From positions 1 to 64,000 of the forward strand of contig JAHLYW010000025.1 of assembly GCA_025128135.1 (NCBI GenBank): a stretch of 64,000 bases of DNA, read 5' to 3'. Shown here piece after piece: positions 34,590 to 43,273 of this stretch (position 1 is the stretch's first letter; the number at the start of each line of letters is the position of its first letter). The position numbers and the translations under genes were made by a program. The notes under the pieces were generated by a model. The model was not told the origin of the DNA, ran no database searches, and saw nothing but the letters and a program-made list of their open reading frames with translations. The DNA is from Synechococcus sp. CS-1325. GTDB taxonomy: Bacteria; Cyanobacteriota; Cyanobacteriia; PCC-6307; Cyanobiaceae.

Positions 34590-36682
34590 CAACCCTGCAA
34601 CCGCCGATCTTTCCCCGCATGCCGCGGGGTCGCCGCGACCAGCGGCGCTACACCGAGCGTCCCAGCAGCGACGGCCTGCTGGGACGGGCCGTGGTGCAGT
34701 CTTTCGTGAAGCTCGACCCGCGCCTCACCGCGCGCAATCCGGTGATGTTCGTGGTCTGGTGCGGCACGCTCGTGACCCTGGCCGCCACGCTGGAGCCGCG
34801 CCTGTTCGAGCTCAGCCCCGAGGCGCCGGGCCGGGGCTTCAATGCCCTGCTCAGCCTGATCCTGCTGGCCACCCTGCTGTTCGCCAACTTCGCCGAAGCG
34901 TTGGCGGAAGGCCGCGGCAAGGCCCAGGCCGATGCCCTGCGCCGCACCCAGGCCAGCACCCAGGCCAGGCGGCTGCTGCCCGATGGCAGCGAAGCGCTGG
35001 TGGATTCCAGTGCCCTGCGCCGGGGCGATCAGGTGTGCGTCAGCCAGGGGGAAATGATCCCCGCCGACGGGGAGGTGGTCGATGGGGTGGCGGCGGTGGA
35101 TGAATCGGCGATCACCGGCGAATCGGCCCCTGTGCTCAAGGAAGCGGGTTCCGATGTGGCCAGTTCCGTCACGGGCGGCACGCGGGTGGTGTCCGACATG
35201 CTGCTGATCCGGATCACCGCCGACCCGGGCAAGGGCTTCATCGATCGGATGATCGCCTTGGTGGAGGGGGCCGAGCGCAGCAAGACCCCCAACGAGATCG
35301 CCCTGACGGTGCTGCTGGCGGTGCTCACCCAGGTGTTCCTGATCGCCGTGGCCACCCTGCCGCCGGTGGCCGCCTACATCGACAGCCCCACGCCGGTGGT
35401 GGTGCTGGTGGCCCTGCTGGTGGCGCTGATTCCCACCACGATCGGCGGCCTGCTCAGTGCCATCGGCATCGCCGGCATGGACCGGGTGGCCCAGTTCAAC
35501 GTGATCGCCACCTCCGGCCGCGCCGTGGAGGCCTGCGGCGACATCACCACCCTGGTGCTCGACAAGACCGGCACGATCACGCTCGGAAACCGCCTGGCCG
35601 AGGAGTTCCTGCCGGTGGGTGGCCACAGCGAGCGCGAGCTGGCCACCACCGCCCATGCCGCCAGCTGGTTTGACAACACGCCGGAGGGCAAGTCGATCGT
35701 GCGCCTGGCCGAGAAGCTCGACGCCGTGACGGCCCTGCCGATGGACACGGCCACGGGGCTGGAATTCTCAGCGCGCACCCGCATGAGCGGCACCGATCTG
35801 GCCGATGGCAACGAGCTGCGCAAGGGGGCCGTCGAGGCGATCAAGGGCTTCGTGCGCTCCCGGGGCGGCACGGTGCCCGCCGACCTCGATGAGGCCTACG
35901 AGCGGGTGTCACGGCTCGGTGGCACGCCCCTGGCGGTGTGCTGGAACGCCGAGATCCATGGGGTGATCTACCTCAAGGACATCATCAAGCCCGGCATGCG
36001 CGAACGCTTCGACCAGCTGCGGCGCATGGGCATCCGCAGCGTGATGCTCACCGGCGACAACGCCATCACCGCCGGGGTGATCGCTCGCGAGGCCGGCGTC
36101 GACGACTTCATCGCCGAGGCCACCCCGGAAGACAAGATCGCCGTGATCCAGGCGGAGCAACGCCTTGGTCGGCTGGTGGCGATGACCGGCGATGGCACCA
36201 ACGATGCTCCCGCGCTCGCTCAGGCGAACGTGGGGGTGGCGATGAACTCCGGCACCCAGGCCGCCAAGGAGGCGGCAAACATGGTGGATCTCGATTCCGA
36301 TCCCACCAAGCTGATCGACATCGTGACGATCGGCAAGCAGCTGCTGATCACCCGCGGGGCGCTCACCACCTTCTCGATCGCCAACGACGTGGCCAAGTAC
36401 TTCGCGATCCTGCCGGCCCTGTTCGGCAAGGCGGGCCTGGCGCCGCTGAACCTGATGGGCCTGGCCAGCCCCCAGTCGGCGATCCTCTCGGCGATGGTGT
36501 TCAACGCCCTGATCATTCCCGCCCTGGTGCCCCTGGCCCTCAAGGGGGTGGCCTTCCGGCCGTCCACGGCCGATCAGCTGCTGCGGCGCAACCTGCTCGT
36601 CTACGGGCTGGGGGGTCTGGTGGTGCCGTTCATCGGCATCAAGCTGATTGATCTGGCCGTCTCCGCCCTGCGACTGGTCTGA
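34586..36682 (+). CDS. kdpB: K+-transporting P-type ATPase subunit B
   Basis: A 698-residue catalytic subunit. The phosphorylated Asp is in [20 protein letters not shown]; the actuator motif is [20 protein letters not shown] and the hinge motif is [20 protein letters not shown]. The N-terminal part ([20 protein letters not shown]) is typical of KdpB. It hydrolyses ATP and delivers the K+ received from KdpA to the cytoplasm. The start is ATG 34586, overlapping the kdpA stop; the frame upstream lies within kdpA and is not protein-like. Confidence 0.95.
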   Translation: MTTLQPPIFPRMPRGRRDQRRYTERPSSDGLLGRAVVQSFVKLDPRLTARNPVMFVVWCGTLVTLAATLEPRLFELSPEAPGRGFNALLSLILLATLLFANFAEALAEGRGKAQADALRRTQASTQARRLLPDGSEALVDSSALRRGDQVCVSQGEMIPADGEVVDGVAAVDESAITGESAPVLKEAGSDVASSVTGGTRVVSDMLLIRITADPGKGFIDRMIALVEGAERSKTPNEIALTVLLAVLTQVFLIAVATLPPVAAYIDSPTPVVVLVALLVALIPTTIGGLLSAIGIAGMDRVAQFNVIATSGRAVEACGDITTLVLDKTGTITLGNRLAEEFLPVGGHSERELATTAHAASWFDNTPEGKSIVRLAEKLDAVTALPMDTATGLEFSARTRMSGTDLADGNELRKGAVEAIKGFVRSRGGTVPADLDEAYERVSRLGGTPLAVCWNAEIHGVIYLKDIIKPGMRERFDQLRRMGIRSVMLTGDNAITAGVIAREAGVDDFIAEATPEDKIAVIQAEQRLGRLVAMTGDGTNDAPALAQANVGVAMNSGTQAAKEAANMVDLDSDPTKLIDIVTIGKQLLITRGALTTFSIANDVAKYFAILPALFGKAGLAPLNLMGLASPQSAILSAMVFNALIIPALVPLALKGVAFRPSTADQLLRRNLLVYGLGGLVVPFIGIKLIDLAVSALRLV

Positions 36683-36762
36683 GCTGCCGCGCCATTCAGG
36701 CCGCTCCGCTCAGGCCGATCCGTGCCTTTGTTCTGACTCCCCGCCCGCCCATCACCCGCCCC

Positions 36763-36963
36763 ATGGCTTCTCCATCTGGTCTCCTGAGTAAACCGCTGTT
36801 CTGGCTGCCCCTGATGCTGGTCCTGGGCACCGTCCTGGCCGCACCCCTGTTCGGCTCCAGTCCCAGCCCTCTGCAGTCCACCGCCCTGGCCCTGCTGCTC
36901 AACGGCACCGTGGTGCTCTCGGGCTACCTGTTCGTTGTGATCTTTCAACCGGAGCGCTTCTGA
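36763..36963 (+). CDS. Small Kdp membrane protein, KdpF/KdpG-like
   Basis: A 66-residue protein with two membrane helices: FWLPLMLVLGTVLAAPLFG and LNGTVVLSGYLFVVIFQPER. The second helix resembles the 29-residue KdpF (pattern GYLxxxxxxPExF), which stabilises the complex, while the extra N-terminal helix and the place between kdpB and kdpC match the KdpG described in kdpABGCD operons of Anabaena. Its stop overlaps the kdpC start (TGATG at 36963), so it is translated with the operon. Confidence 0.7.
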   Translation: MASPSGLLSKPLFWLPLMLVLGTVLAAPLFGSSPSPLQSTALALLLNGTVVLSGYLFVVIFQPERF

Positions 36964-37541
36964 TGTCCGTTCTGCGAGAGGCCTTCAAGGCCCTGCGGCT
37001 CACCGCCGTGCTCTGGCTGCTCACCGTGGTGATCTACACCCTGCCGCTGCTGGCGGTGGGCCAGGGCCTGTTCCCCGCCCAGGCCAACGGCAGCCTGCTG
37101 CGCAATGCGGGCGGCCAGGTGCTGGGATCCAGCCTGATCGGCCAGCCGTTTGCCTCCGATCGCTACGTCTGGAGCCGTCCGAGCGCCGTCGACTACAGCA
37201 CCGGCAAGACGGCTCCTACCTCCGCCCCCAGCAACCTGGGCCCCACCAACCCCGATCTGGTCAAACGGATCAGGGAAACGGCCGCCACCTACGCCCAAGC
37301 GGGCATCGCCAGGCCCGCCGCTGATCTGCTCTATGCCTCCGGTTCGGGGCTCGACCCCCACATCACCCCGGAAGCCGCACGTCAGCAGATTCCGCGGCTG
37401 GCCGCAGCCCGGTCCCTGCCCAGCGCACAGCTGGAGCAACTGATCCTGCGACACACCCAGGGGCGTGTGCTGGGCTTGATCGGCGAACCGCGGGTGAACG
37501 TGCTCACCCTCAACCATGCCCTCGATCAGCAGCGGCCGTGA
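36963..37541 (+). CDS. kdpC: K+-transporting ATPase subunit C
   Basis: A 192-residue protein with an N-terminal helix (AVLWLLTVVIYTLPLLAVGQ) and an extracytoplasmic domain containing GSSLIGQPFASDRYVWSRPS, NLGPTNPDLVKRIRETAATY and SGSGLDPHITPEAARQQIPR, the standard KdpC signatures. It assists nucleotide binding and assembly of the pump. It overlaps the small subunit upstream and kdpD downstream (GTGA at 37538). Confidence 0.94.
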   Translation: MSVLREAFKALRLTAVLWLLTVVIYTLPLLAVGQGLFPAQANGSLLRNAGGQVLGSSLIGQPFASDRYVWSRPSAVDYSTGKTAPTSAPSNLGPTNPDLVKRIRETAATYAQAGIARPAADLLYASGSGLDPHITPEAARQQIPRLAAARSLPSAQLEQLILRHTQGRVLGLIGEPRVNVLTLNHALDQQRP

Positions 37542-38650
37542 TCCGGCTGCCCAGGGGCCAGGGGCGGCACAAGCTGTTCATCGGCATGGCCCCCGGCGTG
37601 GGCAAAACCTTTCGCATGCTGCAAGAGGCCCAGGAGCTCAGGCGGGAGGGGGTTGATGTGGTGGTCGGGGTGCTCGAAACCCACGGCCGCCGCGATACGG
37701 CCCGCCAGGCCGAGGGGCTGGAGCTGGTGCCGCGGCGACGGCTCGTTCACCAGGGGGTGTGCCTGGAGGAGATGGACGTGGCGGAGATCCTGGCCCGCCG
37801 CCCCCAGCTGGTGCTGGTGGATGAATTGGCCCACACCAACGTGCCGGGCAGCGAGCGTCCCAAGCGCTGGCAGGACGTGGCGGTGCTGCTGGCCGCCGGC
37901 CTCGACGTGTACTCCACGGTCAATATCCAGCACCTGGAGAGCCTCAACGACCAGGTGGCCCAGCTCACCGGTGTGGTGGTGCGCGAGCGACTGCCCGATC
38001 GGGTGCTGCAGCAGGCCGAGGAGGTGGTGCTGGTGGATGTCACCCCCGAGACCCTGCAGGAGCGCCTGCGGGATGGCAAGGTCTACGCCGCCGCAAAGGT
38101 GGACCAGGCCCTGGCCCACTTCTTCCGGCGCTCCCATCTGGTGGCGCTGCGGGAGCTGGCCCTGCGGGAAGTGGCCGACCGGGTGGAGGAGGACGGCCCG
38201 CCGGCAAAAGGGATGCGGGAGCGGGTGATGGTGTGTCTCTCCACTTACCCCGGATCGAACCGGCTGCTGCGCCGCGCCGCCCGCCTGGCGGGTTTCATGG
38301 ATGCGCCGCTGCTGGTGCTCACCGTGCTGGATCCCGCCCGCTTTCTGAGCAAGGAGCAGGCGGTGCGGCTGGAGGAATCAATCAAGCTCTGTGAGGATTT
38401 CGGCGCCGAGTTCCTGCGCATCGACAGTGATGACGCGCTCGGCACGATCGCGCACATCGCCGGCGAACGCGGCATCACCCAGATCGTGCTGGGCCAGACC
38501 CTGCGCTCCCGCCCCCAGGCCTTTCTGCGGCGCACACTCTCCGAGAAGCTCCAGCACCGGCTCAAGGGCCAGGCGGTGGATCTGCACCTGATCTCGATCG
38601 ATGCGGGCTCCCCCCAGGCGGAGTTACCAGAGGATTCCAGCGGCAATTGA
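37538..38650 (+). CDS. kdpD: KdpD N-terminal sensor protein without histidine kinase
   Basis: A 370-residue protein equal to the N-terminal half of KdpD: the KdpD domain with Walker A FIGMAPGVGKTFRMLQEAQE and LVLVDELAHTNVPGSERPKR, followed by a universal-stress-type domain (RVMVCLSTYPGSNRLLRRAA to ITQIVLGQTLRSRPQAF). There is no membrane region and no kinase core. Similar short KdpD proteins are known from cyanobacteria, so it is probably not a broken gene. The start is GTG 37538, overlapping kdpC. A separate kinase/regulator pair at the other end of the locus could be its partner (inference). Confidence 0.9.
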   Translation: MIRLPRGQGRHKLFIGMAPGVGKTFRMLQEAQELRREGVDVVVGVLETHGRRDTARQAEGLELVPRRRLVHQGVCLEEMDVAEILARRPQLVLVDELAHTNVPGSERPKRWQDVAVLLAAGLDVYSTVNIQHLESLNDQVAQLTGVVVRERLPDRVLQQAEEVVLVDVTPETLQERLRDGKVYAAAKVDQALAHFFRRSHLVALRELALREVADRVEEDGPPAKGMRERVMVCLSTYPGSNRLLRRAARLAGFMDAPLLVLTVLDPARFLSKEQAVRLEESIKLCEDFGAEFLRIDSDDALGTIAHIAGERGITQIVLGQTLRSRPQAFLRRTLSEKLQHRLKGQAVDLHLISIDAGSPQAELPEDSSGN

Positions 38651-38859
38651 TGAGGCCGCCGTTGCTGAGGGGACTTTTGCGGCGAACCTTCATCCGTGGA
38701 GAACCGATGAGTGGGGGTTGCCGCTCAGGCGCCGCTCCACCAGGAAAATGCGGCCAGGCGAGGCCGGCACTGATCCCAGCGGCCCAATCTGTAAGCAGCA
38801 GTTTCACGATCGAGATGGTGCCTGCTGCGACGCGCAGGCCGCGCGGTCCGGCTTCCCGC

Positions 38860-39438
38860 TCAGAGCCAGTGGTGCGGATAGGGCATCGCCCCCTTGACCC
38901 AGCGGCTGAAGCCGGCTGCCAGAAGCACCATCAGCAGCGAGCCACTGAGCACCGGAAACACAACGAAGGGCCACTTGGCGCCCAGCAGTACCCCCAGAAA
39001 GGCCAGGCCGCCGGCCGGCGGATGCAGACAGCGCATCTGCTGCCCCAGCAGGATCGTCAGCCCCACGGTCAGGGCGATCACCAAGGGCCCTCGGCCCAGC
39101 AGGGCCACCGCCACCACACTCAGCAGCGCACCCACCAGATTGCCGAGCACGATGTTGCGCGGCTGGGCCAGGGGGCTGGCCGGGTAGCCGAAGAGGAGCA
39201 CAGACGAGGCCCCGAGCGGTGCGGCGAGCAGCAACTTGCCGCTCCAGGCACTGAGGGTGCTCAACAGGACGATCGCCGTCAGGGCCCCCAGCCAGCTCAC
39301 CCCCAGTTGCCCCAGGCGGAACTGGGGCTGGTAAGCCCGCCCCCGCAAGCGTTCGGCGGCGATCCGTGCCCCCAGGCGCCGGCCGAGAGGTCCACCGCAC
39401 CAACGCCCGATCGGCCCAAACAAATCCGTTAATTCCAC
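38860..39438 (-). CDS. HPP-family integral membrane protein
   Basis: A 192-residue protein with four helices (LGVSWLGALTAIVLLSTLSA; ASSVLLFGYPASPLAQPRNI region; LVGALLSVVAVALLGRGPLV; GGLAFLGVLLGAKWPFVVFP) and the name-giving HPP motif in MRCLHPPAGGLAFLG. Some cyanobacterial HPP proteins transport nitrite into plastids or thylakoid-bearing cells; the substrate here is unknown. The GTG at 39438 is the likely start; the frame upstream is Cys/Arg-rich and not protein-like. The ~210 bp between kdpD and this gene contain nothing recognisable. Confidence 0.85.
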   Translation of the reverse strand: MELTDLFGPIGRWCGGPLGRRLGARIAAERLRGRAYQPQFRLGQLGVSWLGALTAIVLLSTLSAWSGKLLLAAPLGASSVLLFGYPASPLAQPRNIVLGNLVGALLSVVAVALLGRGPLVIALTVGLTILLGQQMRCLHPPAGGLAFLGVLLGAKWPFVVFPVLSGSLLMVLLAAGFSRWVKGAMPYPHHWL

Positions 39439-39557
39439 GACGCAACGGCTGCAATTCCAGCAGAGGCCTGGAGCGGTTTTGGTTTTAGCCCGACGGCTGC
39501 AACGGCTGGCTGAACGGTGGCGCCCGCTCCAGCACAAGCGCAACTGCCGCCGAGAGC

Positions 39558-39788
39558 TTGAAGGCCTCGCCCTATCTCGATCAGGAGGTGCTGCTCCCCA
39601 GCCAAAGCCGCTGGGTCTGCCTCACCGGCCACTTCTTTCGCCACCACGCCGGGGTGAACTGCATCCTCCTGCTCACCTGTCAGCTGAACCAGGGCCTGCT
39701 GGCCAAGGGCGAGCACCTCACCCATCGCTCTCAGGGTTGGACCGACGACCGGGCGCGGCAGTGTGGCTGGGCGCCGGAAGGGGCCTGA
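39558..39788 (+). CDS. Small conserved-looking protein of unknown function
   Basis: About 76 residues from the TTG at 39558; no ATG or GTG is available in frame. Its composition looks protein-like: SRWVCLTGHFFRHHAGVNCI, LLLTCQLNQGLLAKGEHLTH and GWTDDRARQCGWAPE. It contains several Cys and His residues, which might bind metal. I do not recognise an established domain, and a truncated remnant is possible given the insertion-sequence debris directly downstream. Confidence 0.4.
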   Translation: MKASPYLDQEVLLPSQSRWVCLTGHFFRHHAGVNCILLLTCQLNQGLLAKGEHLTHRSQGWTDDRARQCGWAPEGA

Positions 39789-39824
39789 GCAGCCTGCGAG
39801 CGGGGACCAAGCTGGGGTCAGCAG

Positions 39825-40034
39825 CTAACACCGTCGGGTGATGTTGAGATCAGGATGGTCGTGATCGACCAGTTTTCGCAGGTCACAGGCATCAGAGCAG
39901 ATGAGACTTTTTTTGAGCCACTCCAGCTCTATCTGAAGCTGGCCGATCTGCTGGAGCAGCTCAGCCTCCTTGGCGAACCTGGCCTTGAACTCGGGACTGT
40001 GGGTGCGTTGCTTGCTCATGGGTGGGAGCTCCAT
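39825..40034 (-). pseudogene. IS3-family transposase OrfA remnant with internal deletion
   Basis: On the minus strand the sequence starts MSKQRTHSPEFKARFAKEAE and then continues with LQQIGQLQIELEWLKKSLI and RKLVDHDHPDLNITRRC. The first and last parts match the two ends of an IS3-type OrfA; the helix-turn-helix and surrounding ~50 residues are missing between FKAR and AKEAELL. No OrfB follows, and terminal inverted repeats were not found. It is a dead fragment. Confidence 0.75.
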
Positions 40035-40079
40035 TCAGGGGCGATGCTCCGCTTCAGAGGTTAACGATGGGGCCTGTCC

Positions 40080-40290
40080 AAAAATGTCAGACCACCTCAA
40101 TCCCGGCCTTCTGGCACAGGCGCAGGATCTGAATAAGCAGGCCCTTCAGGGAATCGTTAGGGCCCCGGAATTCATTGATGCAGCTATGGTCGGGTTGTTG
40201 GTTGCCGGTAAGCACCTGGAAGGCCAGACCCTCGAAGCAGGCCTGCTCGATCTCTCTGGACTAGATGTGATTTTCGATCAGGTCATTCAT
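40080..40290 (-). pseudogene. Transposase remnant, IS1182/IS5-type N-terminal region
   Basis: The minus strand contains EIEQACFEGLAFQVLTGNQQ, PDHSCINEFRGPNDSLKGLL and IQILRLCQKAGIEVV, the start of a DUF772-type transposase, with a stop codon (TAG) interrupting it near 40263 and no catalytic domain. The sequence is an old, decayed insertion. The DNA between about 40300 and 40490 has no recognisable gene and is visibly less G+C-rich than the rest. Confidence 0.6.
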
Positions 40291-40494
40291 CACTTGCGTG
40301 CAGGCGGAGATGGAGGGGGCGCCGGGTGCTCACCCACTTCGATGAACACGACAAAGTGACCGGAGATCAGCAGGAATGAGGCCTTCAAGCGGATCAGATT
40401 CCAATCCCACGTCATAGTCGGGAGACAGAGCGGTTGCTCTCGCCTTACCCATGGCGAACTTTCAATAGGGCAGATGAGTAACGCTGCTGGATGG

Positions 40495-40650
40495 GTGGGA
40501 CCACAATGTGGTTGAACGGTTTCCGTGGTTCACCCCCGGAAGGCAACGAGGAAAGACCGGTGCAACTCCGGCGCTGTCCCGCAGCTGTGAGGGAGCTCCG
40601 CTCCTGAGTCAGAACGCTCGCCGCTCGCTTCCCCTCAGACTCCGGCGCGG
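40495..40650 (+). ncRNA. Cobalamin riboswitch (B12 aptamer)
   Basis: The stretch contains GACCGGTGCAACTCCGGCGC followed by TGTCCCGCAGCTGTGAGG, which is a clear match to the conserved B12-box core, preceded by paired elements GGTTTCCGTGGTTCACCC and CCGGAAGGCAACGAGGAAAG. GAGTCAGAACGC, matching the 3' part of the element, follows. Boundaries are approximate. It ends just upstream of the first HupE-like gene at 40664, whose expression it should switch off when adenosylcobalamin is abundant. This is the regulatory pattern expected for a cobalt importer. Confidence 0.88.
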
Positions 40651-40663
40651 ACCGGACCCCACG

Positions 40664-41278
40664 ATGTCCCTTCCAAACCGCTTCAATCCCCGGGCCCTCG
40701 CAGCACTGGCCAGCCTGGGCACCGCCGCCCTTGTGCTGGCGGAAACACCGGCCCAGGCCCACGGCTTCGCGCATGGGGGCCTCACTTCGGGCTTCCTGCA
40801 CCCGATCACCGGCCCCGATCATCTGTTGCTGTTGATCGTCGTCGGTGCTGCCGCCTCCTATCTCTCGGCCCAGCTGCTGCTTTGGGCCCTGGCGGGAGCC
40901 TTGCTCGGAGGCATCTTCGGAGCCCTGGGCGGCAGCTTGCCCTATGGCGAAGCACTGGCCGCCTTTGCGATCTCGGCGGTGGCGGTGGTGATTCTGCGCA
41001 GTCACAGCTCTGGAGCCAAGCCGAATCTGGGGCTAGCCGGCACGGTGATTGCCACTGCCGTGGCCGTCCACGCGATGCTCCATGGACATGAGTCCCCTAC
41101 AGATGGCACAGCCCTGTCCTGGTGGCTGGGGGCCTTCAGCGGTTCGGTGCTGGTGAGCGGCAGCAGCTTCCTGGTTTTGCGGCGTTTGCCCCTGCACTGG
41201 ACCGCCAAGCTGGCCGTGCTGCTGGCCCTGGTGGGGGGTGTGGTGGCGCTCGGACCCTTAGGCCTGCTGGTGCGCTGA
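40664..41278 (+). CDS. HupE/UreJ-family cobalt (or nickel) transporter, first copy
   Basis: A 204-residue membrane protein: signal-like start ending ETPAQAHGFAHGGLTSGF, then FLHPITGPDHLLLLIVVGAA, the metal-binding HPxTGxDH motif of HupE/UreJ, and five further helices including AVAVHAMLHGHESP with two more histidines. Such proteins import Ni2+ or Co2+. The cobalamin riboswitch directly upstream points to cobalt, needed for vitamin B12. It is the first of three related genes with 5 bp and -4 bp gaps, probably an operon. Confidence 0.87.
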   Translation: MSLPNRFNPRALAALASLGTAALVLAETPAQAHGFAHGGLTSGFLHPITGPDHLLLLIVVGAAASYLSAQLLLWALAGALLGGIFGALGGSLPYGEALAAFAISAVAVVILRSHSSGAKPNLGLAGTVIATAVAVHAMLHGHESPTDGTALSWWLGAFSGSVLVSGSSFLVLRRLPLHWTAKLAVLLALVGGVVALGPLGLLVR

Positions 41279-41283
41279 GCGCC

Positions 41284-41904
41284 ATGGTCCGCCCCTCAGC
41301 CCTTCACCGTGAAGCTGTCCTCCTTCTCGGTGCTGCCGCCCTGGCAACCATTGCTCTTCTGCCCGCGCCGGTGTTGGCTCACGCGGACACCAGCCATGGT
41401 GGTGGCTTCGTGGCGGGGTTCCTGCACCCGATCACCGGCCTCGATCACGTGGTGGCGATGGTGGCCGTCGGCCTGTGGGGAGCCGTGCTCGCCCCCCCCG
41501 CACTCTGGGTTCTGCCGGTGGCCTTCCCGCTGGTGATGGCCTTCGGGGGGCTACTGGGGATGCTCGGTGTGCCGATCCCCGGCGTCGAGATCGGCATTGC
41601 CGTTTCGGGGCTGGTGATGGGGTTGATGGTGCTGTTCGAACTGCGGCCGCCGCTCTGGCTTGCGGCCCTGATCGTGGCCAGCTTCGCTGTGTTCCACGGT
41701 CATGCTCACGGCGCTGAACTGCCGGCAGGCAGCAACGCCCTGCTGTTCAGCCTGGCCTTCGTGATCGCCACCGGTCTGTTGCATCTCGCCGGGATCCTGC
41801 TGGGTGAAACCCGCCGCTGGCCAGGCGGACGTTCCTTCGTGCGCGGTGCCGGAGGGGGCATTGCCCTTGCTGGCCTGTTCTTCCTGGAGCGCGCCCTGGC
41901 GTGA
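41284..41904 (+). CDS. HupE/UreJ-family transporter, second copy
   Basis: A 206-residue paralogue of the preceding protein, with a signal region ending APVLAHADTSHGGGFVAG, the HupE motif FLHPITGLDHVVAMVAVGLW and the second histidine cluster VFHGHAHGAELPAG. It has six predicted helices. The first two proteins share the motif order and may act as a hetero-oligomer or may have arisen by local duplication. Its end overlaps the third gene by 4 bp. Confidence 0.85.
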   Translation: MVRPSALHREAVLLLGAAALATIALLPAPVLAHADTSHGGGFVAGFLHPITGLDHVVAMVAVGLWGAVLAPPALWVLPVAFPLVMAFGGLLGMLGVPIPGVEIGIAVSGLVMGLMVLFELRPPLWLAALIVASFAVFHGHAHGAELPAGSNALLFSLAFVIATGLLHLAGILLGETRRWPGGRSFVRGAGGGIALAGLFFLERALA

Positions 41905-42515
41905 GCAGGACCGCAACCGCAGGTCGCCACTCCCTCGCTCTCAGCCTGGTTCTCGCCTTGCTGGCGCCTCCGGCCTTCGCCCACACCCCGGCCACAGGCC
42001 TGGGACCGCTGGCGGATGGTGCTGCAAGGCTGGTGCTGGAGCCTGCCGACCTGCTGCTCTCGATCGCTCTGGTGCTGCTGGCACTGCAGCAGCACCCCCC
42101 TGCTGTGCGGCGGGTGATCGTGCTGCTGCCGGCGCTCTGGTGCCTGGGCGCCGTCCTTGGCCAGGCCCTCCCCAGAGAGCTGCTGCTGGCACCGCTGATC
42201 ACGGCAACCTTCGTCGTCGTCGCGTTGTTGGTGGCGCTGCAGATCCGACTGCCGCCCTGGTTGTTCACTGGCCTCGCGGCAGCCACATCACTGGGCTTCG
42301 GGGTGGTGAACGGTTCACTGCTCAGCGGCCATGCCGGATCCCTGAGCGTGGTTCTGGGGGAGGCGGTGGCCCTGGCGGTCTTTGCAGTGGTGCTGGCGAT
42401 GGGGCTTGAGGGCCTGCGCTTCCGCTGGCGGGCGATCGCCCTGAGGGTGGCCGGCAGCTGGATCGCAGCCTCCGGGCTCCTGATGCTGGGCTGGCAACTG
42501 CGCCACCCCCAGTAG
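41901..42515 (+). CDS. HupE-like membrane protein, divergent third member
   Basis: A 204-residue protein with signal region LALSLVLALLAPPAFAHTPA and about six helices (LVLEPADLLLSIALVLLALQ, IVLLPALWCLGAVLGQALPR, WRAIALRVAGSWIAASGLLM). It retains the layout of HupE/UreJ but not the HPxTGxDH motif, so it may be a non-binding partner or structural subunit. The GTG at 41901 overlaps the stop of the second gene (GTGA), implying coupled translation and membership in the riboswitch-led operon. Confidence 0.7.
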   Translation: MSRTATAGRHSLALSLVLALLAPPAFAHTPATGLGPLADGAARLVLEPADLLLSIALVLLALQQHPPAVRRVIVLLPALWCLGAVLGQALPRELLLAPLITATFVVVALLVALQIRLPPWLFTGLAAATSLGFGVVNGSLLSGHAGSLSVVLGEAVALAVFAVVLAMGLEGLRFRWRAIALRVAGSWIAASGLLMLGWQLRHPQ

Positions 42516-42522
42516 CGCCACC

Positions 42523-42948
42523 TCAGGGAACCGGGTGCGCTTCGCAGGGCATCCATAGCCTCCCCATCGGATGCACACCCTGGCAGCCGAGCTCCCGGGC
42601 TTTCCGCAGGGCTTGCTCACGGCTGGGGTAGGCGTAGAGGTTGCGGTTGCCCTGGCCGTGATGGTGATGCACCTGGGCGGCTTCTCCCCCAAGCCGGTAA
42701 GGGCCCATGCCCTCCAGCCCAGCCCACCACACCCCCATCACATTCACGCCGGCGACCAACACGCCCATCCCCACCACGGTGGCGTTGATCACGCCCATGC
42801 CAACGATGCCAAGACTGATCACCCCCATCGGCACCACGCCGATGCTCAACACACCCATTGGCACGATTCCGATCGAGATGAGCCCCAACGGAGCGATGCC
42901 CACCGCCACCAGCTTCGGCTTGCTGCCGCAGTCGCCGGGAGCGGACAT
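42523..42948 (-). CDS. DUF3721-domain protein with PMG/MGV repeat region
   Basis: A 141-residue protein. The N-terminal half is a hydrophobic repeat of about ten residues built on GIVPMGVLSI, GVVPMGVISL, GIVGMGVINA and so on, with no polar breaks. The C-terminal part has HHHHGQGNRNLYAYPSREQA followed by the motif GCQGVHPMGRLWMPCEAH, which is the short cyanobacterial DUF3721 signature and is also present in its neighbour. The start ATG 42948 overlaps the neighbour's stop (TGATG). The repeat could form a membrane or beta structure; function is unknown. It is convergent with the HupE operon. Confidence 0.65.
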   Translation of the reverse strand: MSAPGDCGSKPKLVAVGIAPLGLISIGIVPMGVLSIGVVPMGVISLGIVGMGVINATVVGMGVLVAGVNVMGVWWAGLEGMGPYRLGGEAAQVHHHHGQGNRNLYAYPSREQALRKARELGCQGVHPMGRLWMPCEAHPVP

Positions 42949-43202
42949 CAGTGGGTCATGCCGGGGTGTGTTCCCCCGGTGGTCTCCGCGTGTTTGGCAC
43001 AGGGCATCCACTTGTCGCCCATCCGATGCGCACCCTTGCAACCGAAGCGCGGTGCGGCGGCCTCCGCCTCCGCCTGGGTGGCGAACATGGCCTGAACACC
43101 GCCCTTGCCTGCAGGTACGGACTCAGCCTTCGCGGGTGGCGCGATGGCCAAGGCCCCAGCGGAGCTCAACAACATGGCCTGGCAGGCAAGCAGGCGCAGC
43201 AT
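42948..43202 (-). CDS. Secreted DUF3721-domain protein
   Basis: An 84-residue protein with a signal peptide (LACQAMLLSSAGALAIAPPA KAES boundary) and a mature part containing VQAMFATQAEAEAAAPRFGC and GCKGAHRMGDKWMPCAKH. The Cys/His pattern GCxGxHxMGxxWMPCxxH is shared almost exactly with the downstream protein, with which it overlaps by one base. DUF3721 proteins are typical of Synechococcus-like cyanobacteria and have no known role; the Cys and His residues could bind metal, which would suit the cobalt transporters and metallothionein nearby. Confidence 0.72.
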   Translation of the reverse strand: MLRLLACQAMLLSSAGALAIAPPAKAESVPAGKGGVQAMFATQAEAEAAAPRFGCKGAHRMGDKWMPCAKHAETTGGTHPGMTH

Positions 43203-43273
43203 GGCGCTGGGATCAACGGAGGCTTCATTGTGCCGTGGGGTGCGGGGGGTGCTCTTGCCAGCCCACGCCCGCC

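Noticed and set aside
39789..40490. An intact insertion sequence
   Set aside because: Only broken transposase pieces of two different families are present, with no paired terminal inverted repeats.
42700..42930. CRISPR-like or satellite array
   Set aside because: The repeats are imperfect ten-residue protein repeats within a reading frame, without uniform DNA repeats and spacers.
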